From Prostheceraeus crozeri (taxonomy: Eukaryota > Platyhelminthes > Polycladida > Euryleptidae), in NCBI GenBank assembly GCA_907163375.1, contig CAJQUW010014359.1, positions 434,001 to 498,000 of the forward strand: 64,000 nucleotides of DNA, read 5' to 3'. This document shows, in pieces, positions 10,307 to 20,616 of the stretch (its first letter is position 1; each line of letters opens with the position of its first letter). Position numbers and translations under genes: made by a program. Under the pieces are notes generated by a model. That model made no database searches, was not told the origin of the DNA, and saw only the letters and a list, made by a program, of their open reading frames with translations.

Positions 10307-11546
10307 TAGGGATCACAATCCCGGGATCCCTGGATTGAGGCAATTTTAGGGACAATCTTGATCCCGGGATTGATACGGAGAAACATTTTATGACAATTAT
10401 AGTGCACCGTCTTACCGTCTAGGTCGTAATGCTAGAGTAATACTAGAAAACGGGAAAACAATCCTAATTAGAGTTCATCAAATCTATTTACATTTCAGAT
10501 CAAAATTATGACAGTTCGCATTTGAGTTTACCATCAACATATACGGTGCAAATAATAAAAAAAGAACTGTCGGTTATTTGATCATAAAGTTGAATAGGAT
10601 TGTTGCAAGAATGAAGCCCGCCACTAATCTTTGTATCAATAATTCATCTTCCTTTTATCTAAGTCTTCGTCAAGCACCTCAACATATAATCATGGTCTGA
10701 TAAAGTCTAATCATAATCGAAAGTACAAGGTCATCGAATGTCTTGTTAGTTGTTGAAGTTCTAAAACCATACATAGAAAGTGTGAATGCATTGAACTCAG
10801 GCACACTATCATCGAAGGAAAGTTCATTCATTCGATATATATAATAATTTCTCTTGATAATACTTCATGCACGAGAACATAATATTCAAATCTTATTTTC
10901 TTCGATTATACAGCATGCAATTAGCATTTTCAATCAATTCATTTAACTTGTTTTGTTGAAGATATGCATGAACAATAGCACATGTCCATTTTACTATAAA
11001 GTATACAATAATGTATATTAGCAATTAATTATACTAAGCGACAACCTATAATCAATATACTTGTACCTTGTAGCGCATTTTCTGGATAAGCAATGCATTT
11101 AAATTACATCATTGCCACTTTTGAAGTGTGAATTCATGCAATGTGAGCAATTAGATTATATTTTCGTGTTCCAGACTTACTGAATTATAAAATAATTTGA
11201 TATTGAGTTGCATCCTCAGTTGAAAAATGGAAACATACCTAAATAGCTGCCATTTCATCCAATATCAGGAATCACCAGCAGGCCTAGTTTACACATATCA
11301 GCATCGACACAACTCCCTATTTAAAGTTGCAGCCATGCCCGGGTCAATTTGAGATTTGATTAATTATGTTAGTACAATACATAGGCAGCAAATAAATCGA
11401 TATAGTGAGCAAGTAGAAGGCGCCTACACGCATATGTACTGCATCCAGAACACTGGTATGCATGAAATATGGTTGACAATGCGATAGTACATTGAACTCA
11501 TTTCGGGATCCCGGGATCAGAAATAGTCCGGAATTTGTGATCCCTA
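10307..11546. mobile_element. Non-autonomous hAT element (1.24 kb MITE)
   Basis: It starts TAGGGATCACAA and ends with the exact inverse TTGTGATCCCTA. Both ends continue into the inverted word TCCCGGGATCCC / GGGATCCCGGGATC. It is flanked by a perfect 8-bp target duplication GTGAAGAC (10299-10306 and 11547-11554), diagnostic of the hAT superfamily. It has no transposase frame. The interior is AT-rich with only chance frames. The perfect duplication suggests a fairly recent insertion, mobilised in trans by an autonomous hAT elsewhere. Confidence 0.92.
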
Positions 11547-11554
11547 GTGAAGAC

Positions 11555-12651
11555 ACGCCAGTCGTGGCGAACATTGGAATCAAATAAATTCATAGCAGGG
11601 TTTGCAACCGGTCAGGTTTTGCTCAACGCAACCAGCAACCGATGTGGAATATCTCAACCCAAACGGCCGGTCGACCGGCCATTTTATTATGTCAAGTTTT
11701 ATCAATTACAAGGTCACGAATTATTCATGAATTAAGCTGCATCCTTTCCTGACGAATGTTTCATATACATTATAATTTCTATGTAAATCAGAGAATATAA
11801 TACATTGTATCCTCTTTTTAGTATAGTCTATTCAACAAATAATAACAGTAGGCCCTTCAGCTATTTAGACAGCTGTTATCAATCTGTGCACCGGTAATAT
11901 TTGCATGTATATAAAGAGAAGCTTATTAATTTAGCTTATGTAAATGTGAAATTCTTCTCTTTATATATTGAAGTTTGAACTTGTCCAATAGAGATCATCT
12001 CTTCAATTTATGAATCAAATCTTAGAATGAAATAATTTTGAATGTAGCCTAGCATGTAGCCTACCCGTGATTGTTTTTCCATGTTGCCCTGTAGGATTTA
12101 ACCTCTATGGATTTCGCATTAGAAAAACTTGGTCACGTAAGAATGAGCTATACATGTAATTCCTGCTAACTTCATAGGAATTACTGAATTGTAGGCCTAT
12201 ATGAATCAATATGAAACTGATTCGGGAGATACAAATTCTATCCATGTCAACTACAAAATACCATCAATGTGAGCTTCTTTAAGCTTGACTGAAGTTTCAA
12301 CACTGCTTGCAGATAACAAAGTAGTTGGATTTCCGAATTCACAGCAGATGTCTTGACTGATCGGATAGCAAGACAAGAGATTTGTCAAGCTTTACGGCTT
12401 GTCCTACAAACAACAGCTTACACAAGTCCCCCGTCATAGTCGATGTCAGAAGCATGACCAAATCAACTAACCACATCGGTCTATTTTTTAAACATGAAGC
12501 ATGGACCGATGCAGAAAGCAGAAATGCTCATATGGCCTTCTAGCCACAACTCAATTTTCGTGGCAAGATTAGTTCAATGCGATACTTTATCAGATACAGT
12601 ATGCATGCGGGCAATTGAAAAAGCCCTTTCACTGTGTCCGATGTGTCTGAC
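11555..12651. other. No gene; short ACCGG/CCGGT-rich fragment near 11595-11690
   Basis: CAGGGTTTGCAACCGG at about 11595 looks like one hAT terminus, and GGCCGGTCGACCGGCC near 11665 is a perfect palindrome. No matching second end or duplication was found. Similar GC-rich words occur at 46070-46140 and 47430. Otherwise AT-rich with no recognisable feature. Confidence 0.35.
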
Positions 12652-12888
12652 TAAGGCCTCTGTCACACAGGAAAGGCGTCTTCCATCTTCCATCCTCCAT
12701 TTGGGATTTCCCTTTAATTGCATGTAGAAAAGAATACAGCCAATCACACAGAAAAGTCATCAGTCACAAGTCATCTTCCATCTTCCATCGTCCGTCACGC
12801 TGTCACACAGAAAAAGTCATAAGGCATGAAATTATGCGGCTGGTGAAGTTCATTTCCATCAGGAGTCTTCCATCAGCCACGAATCTGT

Positions 12889-12900
12889 TCTAAAATTAGA
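12889..12900. repeat. 12-bp target duplication of the Penelope-like insertion, left copy
   Basis: TCTAAAATTAGA, repeated exactly at 28003-28014. Between the two copies the MITE sequence is interrupted, and across them it continues in the order seen in the tandem copy (compare AAATTAGA near 28511 followed by CTGAGGGAAG). Confidence 0.75.
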
Positions 12901-12914
12901 TGAGATCGCTTTTA

Positions 12915-13570
12915 ATGATCAAAGTTACCTCCAGATTAAGGGTGTTCCCATGGGATCACACTATGCCCCACCACTGGCAATCATATTTATGAACAGTATA
13001 GAAGAAAGAGCTATTGTTGCCATTAGCTCAGCTCAATTTTGATAACATTATTTATAAAAGATACATTGACGACATTATGATAGGTCCCCTCAAAAGAGAT
13101 TCTGACACTTTCGATTTAATAAGTACGACCTTTAATTCGATTGACAACAACATTAAGTTTACCGTGGAATCTCCACATACCGGTAAATTGAACTTCCTAG
13201 ATTTAACGGTTTGGACAAATAATGGAAAAATAACCCATAAGAAATATGTCAAAGAGATCTCCTTCGGTAATTCTCTTAAAAAAGATAGTTGGCTACCCAG
13301 CTTTGTAAAAACGAATTTTGTCCAACAAAAAGTTAATGACATAGAAATTCGTGGTAGTGCGACTTTGCCTGCAGAAGCTATGAAGGCAGACATTGAAGCG
13401 TGTAATAGTAATTTAAAATTGAACGGATATACTAACAATGACATAAGGAAGTGAAACAAAACTAAAAATAAACACAAATCAAATGATAGCACAAATAATA
13501 CAAAATCAATAAGTAGATGTACACTAAAGTTGCCGTTTGTCAGCGATAGCTTAATAAGAAAAATTAATTA
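12915..13570 (+). pseudogene. Penelope-like reverse transcriptase, C-terminal half
   Basis: The RT motif FNDQSYLQIKGVPMGSHYAP lies at the start (about 12913-12975). After a frame change near 13000 comes the catalytic box KRYIDDIMIGP (about 13050-13085), then FDLISTTFNSIDNNIKFT and GKLNFLDLTV, the usual spacing to the end of the RT palm. The longest single frame is 13014-13454, which ends at one in-frame TGA. Reading resumes in the same frame (SRCTLKLPFVSDSLIRKI) up to the Polinton border at 13577. A minus-strand frame of the same size over 13052-13492 is a shadow. Confidence 0.8.
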
Positions 13571-13571
13571 C

Positions 13572-13577
13572 AACATT
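13572..13577. repeat. 6-bp target site duplication of the palindromic Polinton, left copy
   Basis: AACATT directly before AGTAGTAAC. The same AACATT follows the inverse terminus at 27377-27382. A 6-bp duplication is the Polinton/Maverick hallmark. Confidence 0.9.
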
Positions 13578-13764
13578 AGTAGTAACCCCATTGCAGGCGC
13601 AAGCCCAAAATGTGAAATGCTGAGTCAGCCCCCAACCCCCATCCCCACCCTCTGGCAGGCAGTGTGAGGGACATGGCCAAGGATGTGCTGGGAGGAATGG
13701 GTCCGTGAGGACGAAACTGTTCCCCCCCACCCCCTCCTGTCACACTTCCACCTTTGGTTGTAGA

Positions 13765-14460
13765 GATGGTAGAAAGTCGTGCCATAGCCCATTTGAAAGC
13801 TGAGAATGAGAAAAAGGCAGTGGAAAGCTCAGTTTGGACTCATTTTCTTGGATTTAGGGAGGAAAATGGCAAGAAACTGTCAGAGTTGGAAAAAGTCAGA
13901 TTTTGGAGGTTTTGGGATGAGAAAAGTCGTTTTTCGACATGAAGGAGGCCTCGGATGGGAAAATGGAGTGCAAATTCGGACGTTTTGGTCAAAGTTGGGT
14001 TTAGGAACATCTTCCCAACTCAATCGAAGAGAAAAAGTTCTGACCCTCACCCCCACCCCTTCCTGTCACACTTCCAACTTTGGTTGTAGAGATGGTAGAA
14101 AGTCGTGCCATAGCTCATTTGAAAGCTGAGAATGAGAAAAAGGCAGTGGAAAGCTCAGTTTGGACTCATTTTCTTGGGTTTAGGGAGGAAAATGGCAAGA
14201 AACTGTCAGAGTTGGAAAAAGTCAGGTTTTGGAGGTTTTGGGATTAGAAAAGTCGTTTTTCGACATGAAGGAGGCCTCGGATGGGAAAATGAAGTGCAAA
14301 TTCGGACGTTTTGGCCAATTTTGGGTCTAGGAACATCATCCCAACTCAATCGGAGAGAAAAAGTTCTGACCCCCACCCCCACCCCCTCCTGTCACACTTC
14401 CAACTTTGGTTGTAGAGATGGTAGAAAGTCGTGCAATAGCTCGTTTGAAAGCTAAGAGTG
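13765..14460. repeat. 326-bp tandem array, left arm
   Basis: GATGGTAGAAAGTCGTGC starts at 13765, 14091 and 14417, two steps of exactly 326 bases. Each unit carries a CCCCCACCCC-type tract. The 107-codon frames at 13806 and 14132 are two readings of one unit and are not genes. Confidence 0.9.
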
Positions 14461-14707
14461 AGACAAATTCAGTGGAAAACATGGCTTGTTCGTATCTGCC
14501 TTCGTTTAGATGTGATGCGTCATTTAAGATTTTGGGAGATTGGCGAAAAACGACAGAGTTAGAATGTTTATGAAAATCGCTCTAGCGGGTGAAGCAAGCG
14601 TCGGACGGGCAAACAGAGACTTGATTTGGAATCAGCGTCAAATTTGAGACAAATGATGTTTCGACCCCCAACCCCACCCCCCTCTTACCGATTGCATATT
14701 CACAGGG

Positions 14708-14762
14708 TATATAAGAATGGGATCGGGAGAGGAATTTCACTAAGTTGAGAAACTGACTACAG
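14708..14762 (+). promoter_or_regulatory. TIR-proximal TATA box and leader exon, left arm
   Basis: GTATATAAGAATGG at 14707 is followed about 45 bases later by ACTACAG|GTAAGT, a strong 5' splice site at 14763. This fits a short capped non-coding leader starting near the terminus and running inward. The matching right-arm TATA box is at 26575-26582 on the minus strand. Which acceptor it uses is not clear. Confidence 0.45.
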
Positions 14763-15557
14763 GTAAGTCGTTTCTCTTGAGTTCCGATATCGGACTTCTG
14801 ACTTTCCATTGCTGATATCAGCTAAGGTGTCAGACTTATAGGTTAGTCAGTATAGCATGACTGACCATTTGATGATAGTAGGCCGAAATCTTCAAACGGC
14901 TATAACTTTGCTTCTACAAGTCCTTTAGACTTGATTCAAAAAACATTCGACAGCTCTTGCTGTGCTGTAGGTGACAGACTACTTATAAACGTTTTATGAG
15001 TAGTACTAAAATACTGAAAAATTTAAATTCATATTTAATGATAATAATTAAAGTTTTTGAATAAAAAGCAGTCGTTTATGAGTCTCTGTGACTTGGGTCG
15101 TTTCCTCTTGTAAATAACTCTACCGGTTTTCATGTCAAAACTGGGGCCCGGATACCAACACAGTGATATGACGCACGCTCTGTCCGCTCGAGGTTGGATT
15201 TGTGGGTCGAGGCCTTGGAGCTGGGATAAGATCCCCTCTGAGTAATGCCTGTAACGGATTCAAGAGCTTAACACCCAAACGGTTGCTGGCTTGCTATCAG
15301 GCCTTCTTCGTCTAGCCTCAGTAACTTAGGCTTGGCAACGTCTATCGTTTGTCATTGTAACTTGGTAAAAATGGGATGGTTACTGCAAGCATTGACGTCA
15401 AACCTTTTCGCGTCATAGGGGAATCCGTCTTTGTGTTGGGAGTTGGTAACAGAAAGCACGGTGACTGCCGATGCCCATACATGGTAAAACTGCTGTTGTC
15501 AAGTTAAAAGCATGACCAAATAAGGAAGGTCTGAATCATAGCTTTGTGCTCGCTGGG

Positions 15558-15565
15558 TATATAAA
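15558..15565 (+). promoter_or_regulatory. TATA box of the 388-codon gene, left arm
   Basis: GGGTATATAAAGCGCG. Downstream lies a leader exon ending ACGAACG|GTGAGT near 15615 and an acceptor TCTTTACAG about 8 bases before the ATG at 15815, so the 5' UTR is probably spliced. The right-arm copy is at 25715-25722 (minus). Confidence 0.6.
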
Positions 15566-15814
15566 GCGCGACTTTTCTCTAGTCTTCACTCCTGTTTCAA
15601 GTTACAAGACGAACGGTGAGTGCTCTGACAAGGTTTGCTATCAAACTTTGGGATTTAGGATAAAGCTAGGAATCATACTCTTTAACTTTGGTTGACGATT
15701 TTATTCCAACGTTTGCTATCAAATGTTTGATGACTTAGTCTTTCAATGCATATCAGCAAGTAGTATCCTATAAACACTTGCCATCAAATTTTACTCTATC
15801 TTTACAGAATCATA

Positions 15815-16981
15815 ATGACGAAATCAAGCAATGCAAAAATGTTGGTTGGCAAATGCAGTTGCGGCAAGATTGCCAGAGGTAGTGAGCTGAGGAAGCATAT
15901 TAAAGAGGGGACGGTGGACGTGCATATGAGAGAGGTGTTGTTGAGAGTGTGCGTCCATCATCGGGTGGTATGTGGGGAAGGGAATGAGGTGGCATTTATT
16001 AAGGATCACAACGAGTGTCCAAGTGGTAATATAGCTATGGCAGGGTTCAAGGAGTGGTTTGAGGGAGAGTTGTTGGAAAGGGAAGAGGTAAGGAAGGCGA
16101 TGGCAACGATTGAGGGCGTGGTTGGGGAGAAAGTGGTGACGAAGGCGAGTGATGAGAGTTCGAGTGAGGAAGTTGAGTTGAGAGCGGAAATGAAGAAGAA
16201 GGATGATGTTGATTTGGATAAGGTGATTAAGGATTTGTTTGGGGATATCGGTGATCTGGAGGGGGAGGGTGAGGAAGTGGGTAAGCCGATGGCAGCGTCA
16301 TCGCCACGGCGGGAAGAGGGGTGTGATACGGAGGCATTTGTTAGGTTGAAGGATCGTGTGATGGGTTTGGAAAGTGTAAATAGAAAAGTTTTGAAGGAGA
16401 ATGAAGAGCTGGTGGCGAAGGTTGAGGGGTATAGGGCAACGAGGGAAGAGTTGGAGAGTATGAGAAAGAAGGAGAAGGAATGGATGGCGGAAAGGAGCGA
16501 GTTGATGAGGAAGGCAGGTTTGGTGGAGAGTTTGCAAGCGAGTTTGTCGAGGAAGGATGAAGAGATAGAGCGGATGCGAAGCGTGGTGAAGGAGACGGAG
16601 GAAGTGAAGGGTATAAATAAGAGGTTGGCGGGTGAAGTTGAGCGACTGCATGAGTGTTTGAAGAGTAGAAAAAGAAGAGTGTATGAAGTCCATCTTCCCC
16701 TCTTTGAAAATAATATATGTGACGTCCCCACAATCACTGACGACCCTAATGTGACTCAGCAATGCTATGAGGGCGACAGAGTCCGGTGCCTACATATCAA
16801 TTTGAACATCACTGGAGAGCTGGAGGACTTCGTCGTCCGAAAAGTTCGGAAGAAGTTGCCCTGTAAGTTACTTCAACATCATCATTTCCTTGCCGCCTCT
16901 AATCTCCTATTCTTTTTCTTTCAGAGTGTTTGCAGAAGTGAGAGTGTCGGTGGACGGAGAACGACCCATGGGCTCTTTTAA
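15815..16981 (+). CDS. Unknown zinc-finger/coiled-coil protein of the Polinton, left arm
   Basis: A 388-codon frame. Residues about 9-66 hold a Cys/His cluster (GKCSCGK, RKHIKEG, RVCVHHRVVCG, KDHNECP) that could bind zinc. Residues 75-180 are acidic. Residues about 180-290 form a clear coiled coil (VLKENEELVAKVEGYRATRE, EEIERMRSVVKETEEVKG). A more structured C-terminal part follows (YEVHLPLFENNICDV, then GELEDFVVRKVRKK). A GTAAGT donor at about 16862 and a CTTTCAG acceptor near 16925 suggest an intron near the 3' end. A further conserved stretch (EVRVSVDGERPMG to FGYGMQRG) may belong to the last exon, so the exact C-terminus is uncertain. I do not recognise the family; it may be an accessory or structural protein. 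The long minus-strand frames over it are shadows of its skewed base use (GAG/GTG/AGG-rich). Confidence 0.65.
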   Translation: MTKSSNAKMLVGKCSCGKIARGSELRKHIKEGTVDVHMREVLLRVCVHHRVVCGEGNEVAFIKDHNECPSGNIAMAGFKEWFEGELLEREEVRKAMATIEGVVGEKVVTKASDESSSEEVELRAEMKKKDDVDLDKVIKDLFGDIGDLEGEGEEVGKPMAASSPRREEGCDTEAFVRLKDRVMGLESVNRKVLKENEELVAKVEGYRATREELESMRKKEKEWMAERSELMRKAGLVESLQASLSRKDEEIERMRSVVKETEEVKGINKRLAGEVERLHECLKSRKRRVYEVHLPLFENNICDVPTITDDPNVTQQCYEGDRVRCLHINLNITGELEDFVVRKVRKKLPCKLLQHHHFLAASNLLFFFFQSVCRSESVGGRRTTHGLF

Positions 16982-17119
16982 GGGCCAACCTTCTAATGCA
17001 GCTAAAGCGGTCCCAAGCCCGCCACATATCTTCGGATATGGAATGCAGAGGGGAAGAAAAATGATGAAGGGATGAAACGGGAGGACATTTATGCGCCACA
17101 CGCAACATATCACAGACTT

Positions 17120-17640
17120 CTCTCTTCGCTAGTGAACAAGCTCTTGTCAGTGTCGTCAGAAACTTTATCATGTTGTACAAAAGTTTATACTGCAACACAG
17201 GTTGATGTATAGTTAGAAAAGTTTGATCATGACGTTTATTCGTGAGTGTCGTCAGAAAGTGTATCATGGTTTGCAAAAGCAAAGTTTAGTATAGTCAAAT
17301 AATTTTACTACGACACACGTTTGTGAAAATAAAGTTTGATCATTGACGTTGTATGACTGACCGAACTCACAGCAGCACTAGAAAGTTTTAGAAGGTTTTA
17401 CTGCAAAGTGTAGATTGTCTTGTAACTTACTTTCAGTGTTAGAACGTTTTATTGGTGACAGTTGCCAAATGTTTCCCTTATTAGAGAAATTCATGGCTGT
17501 TAGATTCGCTTCATCAGGTTTACTAAAAGTAGTTTTCTACTGCAATGAGAGTTTAGAATGTTATAAATGAAAATAGTGTACACCACAGCATTAGAACGTT
17601 TAGCACAACACAAGTGTCATGAAAAATACTTTATTTGGTC
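17120..17640. repeat. Repeat region between the convergent genes, left arm
   Basis: It shares blocks GTCGTCAGAAAG, TAGTTAGAAAAGTTTGATCATGACG and AAAATAAAGTTTGATCATTGACG with 1440-1930 and with the right arm. It lies between the ends of the 388-codon gene (plus) and the 142-codon gene (minus) and contains polyadenylation-like AATAAA words. Confidence 0.65.
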
Positions 17641-17667
17641 TTTGATTTAACATCATTGAAACCCACT

Positions 17668-18096
17668 TTACCCACATAACTCACTTAAAGCAATGACAAT
17701 ATGCTTTATTTTATTCAGAAGCAAATGATCGCCGTAACCATGAAAGTTGTCCATACGAGAAATAATCTTCCGTAGATGTCGTGTATAAAACTCAGAAGCA
17801 TCAGTAACATATTCTTGTCCATAGGAACGAAATTGAAAATCAACACTTTCCGCTTCTTCACCTTCTGGAAAATGAATGTAATTGACATGTGCAATTAAGT
17901 GAGCCTTGATGAGACTGTCTTTGAAATAAGATATCAACTCCGCAAATATTTCTCGTGTGTAGTCTAAACATGCTTCAAATACTGTCTCCTCCTTTTGAAA
18001 CTCAAGGATGTAATCTTGTATTAAGCCTCCGAAGCACTCTTGATGAAAACGAATCGAGCAATCATCATGTTTCAATGTATTGACTTCAGGTGCCAT
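17668..18096 (-). CDS. Unknown 142-aa protein of the Polinton, left arm
   Basis: Complete frame from ATG at 18096 to the stop at 17668, with CCAAATAAAG as a polyadenylation signal shortly after. It starts MAPEVNTLKHDDCSIRFHQE and looks all-helical with aromatic-rich segments (YTREIFAELISYFKDSLIKA, YTRHLRKIISRMDNFHGYGD). It has no signal peptide or membrane segment. The identical protein is encoded in the right arm. It diverges from the polymerase-like gene, whose TATA box is at 18236. I do not recognise the family. Confidence 0.6.
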   Translation of the reverse strand: MAPEVNTLKHDDCSIRFHQECFGGLIQDYILEFQKEETVFEACLDYTREIFAELISYFKDSLIKAHLIAHVNYIHFPEGEEAESVDFQFRSYGQEYVTDASEFYTRHLRKIISRMDNFHGYGDHLLLNKIKHIVIALSELCG

Positions 18097-18235
18097 GGTT
18101 GAGTTTATTGCTAAACATCATATTTGCCTAAGACGATTTCAATAGCGCGTTACAAATGTGTGTGCGCACATCGGGAACTCTAGCTTGTCTGTGATTGGAT
18201 GAGAGGTCTGATCCATTCACCACTTAGGAAAATCT

Positions 18236-18284
18236 TATAAAAGGCAGTGCACCAGCTCTGCTCTTCACATTTATCTTTCACAAG
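18236..18284 (+). promoter_or_regulatory. TATA box and leader exon of the polymerase-like gene, left arm
   Basis: TTATAAAAGGC at about 18235 is followed by a short leader ending TTTCACAAG|GTGAGT at 18284. A CTTTTCAG acceptor near 18688 precedes the first coding exon (ATG at 18740). The same arrangement is mirrored at 22912-22946 in the right arm. Confidence 0.55.
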
Positions 18285-18739
18285 GTGAGTGTCGGTGAGC
18301 TCCTGCTATCAGGTTGTTTTGACTTGCTATCAAGTTCAATAGTCTCTTGCTATCACATCTTCTGCTCATAAAACATATCATCGCTGTAATACCTCCTTTG
18401 CTCGAGCGTTCCTTCGGGACGGCGGGTACTGCCGTAGAGGGATTGCGTTGCACGGGTTGTTCGTCGTTTGTTAGACCGAAACCTCTGAGCCGTTGCTCAT
18501 GTTGGGCGCTCGACTTCATACTCAACGTGACGCTTTCTCTCGCCAGGTCAGAGTACTTTAGCCATTCGACAAAGGTTAGTCTTTATGATATGGAGTAGAG
18601 GGAAATGTAATTCATTAGATGTCACTTCAATGATTGTTCCCAAACGTTGACTAGGCAAATGAAACGATTCTCATCTTTCCTTTTCAGTGATTGAAGTCTT
18701 ACTTATCTACCATTGATCATCTACAATCGACTATCTACC

Positions 18740-20566
18740 ATGGAATTGACAAAAATTGAGAACTACCGCATTGCTGTCGAGATGGAGAAGGCCACCATCG
18801 AGCAATGTAAGTATTTGTATCAAGGTTGACTCTATTACTAACATCATTAGGGTAGTCATCCTCATTAAAATCAAGAGCCCCTCTCTTATTTTGTTCATGT
18901 TTAAACCGAATCCAAATTTTACCTCTTCTTATCTTTGCCGTCATTCTTTTTCAGTACATGAATGCATTCGTAATGGGGAACCCGTCCCCCAAGGAGCAAT
19001 CGGGCAAGCCTATGAGCGGCTCGGAAAGTGTAAGTATCCCCACCTATGAGAATTGGAATGTCATGTTTTAGCACTTTTGTATCCGTATAGTTCATTCTCC
19101 ATCATTATTATCTCCGCAACCTCTAATCTAATCTCTCTTTTCTCTCTACAGATATGGCGAAGAAAAAGAAGTGGGAGGAAGCCGCGAGGCGGAAATACCG
19201 CGAGGAATTTCCGGCCCTACCTTCCCGCTCACCTACCTCCGCCCAAGCTGCGACCCCTTTCTCGGGCATCGTTCTCGCCACACCTCCACCGCCACCAGCT
19301 CCGGTACCTGCGCCAGTCCCTGCTCCTCGCCATCACGTCCCTCCAACACCGAAGCCCAGGACCCTTCCACCCTCGGCTCGTGTCCCTCTCCTGCCTCCTC
19401 CGCGTCCATCCTTGCTGCCGGAGTTACAGTCCTTAGATGGTAAGTCATCGTGATTGGGAAATAGGGGGGGGGCTAAGACTTCAAACTTGAAATGTTGATC
19501 ATGTTACTAATCTCTTTTCTCTTTTTCTCAACAGATTTCGCGGCCTACCTCCTGGACGGCGACGTTCCCTACCGTCCCATCATCCCGGCATCACCACCAC
19601 CACCTGCAGCGGCCGACCTCCCTCTCCTCTCCGTGAAGTCGGTGGAGAGATTGTTGGAGCAGGAGGAGTTGGAGATCGTCGGAGAGGAGAGGGAGATGGA
19701 AGTCGAAGAGGAGGACTTTCGATGCCAGCGGTGTGACAGGGTCTTCGCCTCAGCCTACAGTTTGAGACGTCACACCGCTGGCCGTGCCTGCAGGGGAGGA
19801 AAGCGCCGACCGATCCCTCAACGGCCCAAGTGTGAAGGTTGTGGACGCACGTTCTACAACAGCACCAACTTGTGAGTCCACATCGAAGCCGGTTCCTGTG
19901 GCAGTGTGAGGCAACCACCGACAACAACAGGTAGGAAGCATCCTTCATCGCACGTCGGCTTTTCCTGTTCTTCGTGTCAGAAGACCTTTCCTACAGAGTT
20001 TGTTCTTTCTTCGCACACACTCTGTCAAACACATTCCACTGAGCTTTACACTGACAACAACGTCACTCTAAGGCTGAGCAAGTTTTCCCTTGAGAGGCTC
20101 GTTCGCGATTATGAGTTAGAAAGCTCTGAAGCTGTGCAGGACATTCATCCTTTCTTGATGAATCATATAGGCTTAATTCATCAAATGTTGGCGAGTTTAG
20201 ATAGATTTTTACTTAAGGGTATGTTCTATCTCACTGCTCGTTTCAATAAGGTAGACAGTAGCACGGGAGAAGTAGAGTCCACTGTGACCATTAGGATAGC
20301 CTCCTGTGCTGCTGATCTCATAGGTGATGTAAACGAGTGGGTAGAGAGACATGCGACCTATCTCGTCAGCAATTTAAATAAATTTGATGAAAGAGACAGC
20401 GGTCTGGTCTTTGATGGGATAGAGAAAGTAGACATCAAAATAAATCTTTTAGAAAATTTACAAGGGAGTGGTTGTTTCACTCTCCCCAAAGCACTGGCTG
20501 ACAAAAAGGCTGTCATCAATGTAGAATGTCAGTCCCAGTGTTTCAAGTATGCCGTCCTCTCCATTC
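18740..20566 (+). CDS. N-terminal part of a polymerase-like Polinton gene with zinc fingers, left arm
   Basis: Several exons with GTAAGT donors and pyrimidine-rich CAG acceptors (first coding exon at 18740, further exons from about 18955, 19153 and 19534). Visible parts in order: a short helical start (MELTKIENYRIAVEMEK), a Pro-rich basic linker, and three C2H2-type fingers (FRCQRCDRVFASAY, KCEGCGRTFYNSTN, FSCSSCQKTFPTEF). A long region ending in SGCFTLPKALADKKAVINV and a CFKYAVLSI box follows. That last box resembles what precedes the family B polymerase domain in Polinton polymerase proteins; this identification is from memory of the family. The polymerase domain itself is absent because the gene meets the palindrome axis. 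The left copy has about one break relative to the right copy. Treated as a fossil. Confidence 0.55.
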
Positions 20567-20616
20567 TTCACTACAATGATGTAGGTAAGCATCGTCAAAG
20601 AGTCACCAAGTATTGT
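20567..20616. other. Unique 50-bp centre of the Polinton palindrome
   Basis: The left arm stops matching after CTCTCCATTC at 20566, and the right arm begins with GAATGGAGAG at 20617. The 50 bases between occur once and continue the left-arm coding sequence for a few codons (HYNDVGKHRQRVTKYC region). This suggests that the turn-around point was a jump inside the gene rather than a perfect hairpin. Confidence 0.8.

Larger units (their letters stand above)
13578..20566 (+). repeat. Left arm of the Polinton palindrome (6989 bp)
   Basis: Inverse of 20617-27376. It has one extra unit of the 326-bp array (units start at 13765, 14091 and 14417, against two in the right arm). It also has about 100 bp less of the second repeat region near 17250. 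Confidence 0.9.

Noticed and set aside
13014-13492. Minus-strand 146-codon frame over the Penelope-like RT
   Set aside because: Shadow of the RT frame, which has the YIDD box.
13806-14455. Two 107-codon frames with almost the same protein
   Set aside because: Two units of the 326-bp array.
16006-16762. Long minus-strand frames (up to 243 codons) opposite the 388-codon Polinton gene, and their mirror images at 24518-25274
   Set aside because: They are shadows of strongly skewed codon use in the real gene, rich in Ser/Leu/Phe/Pro as expected for its complement, with no own promoter or motif.
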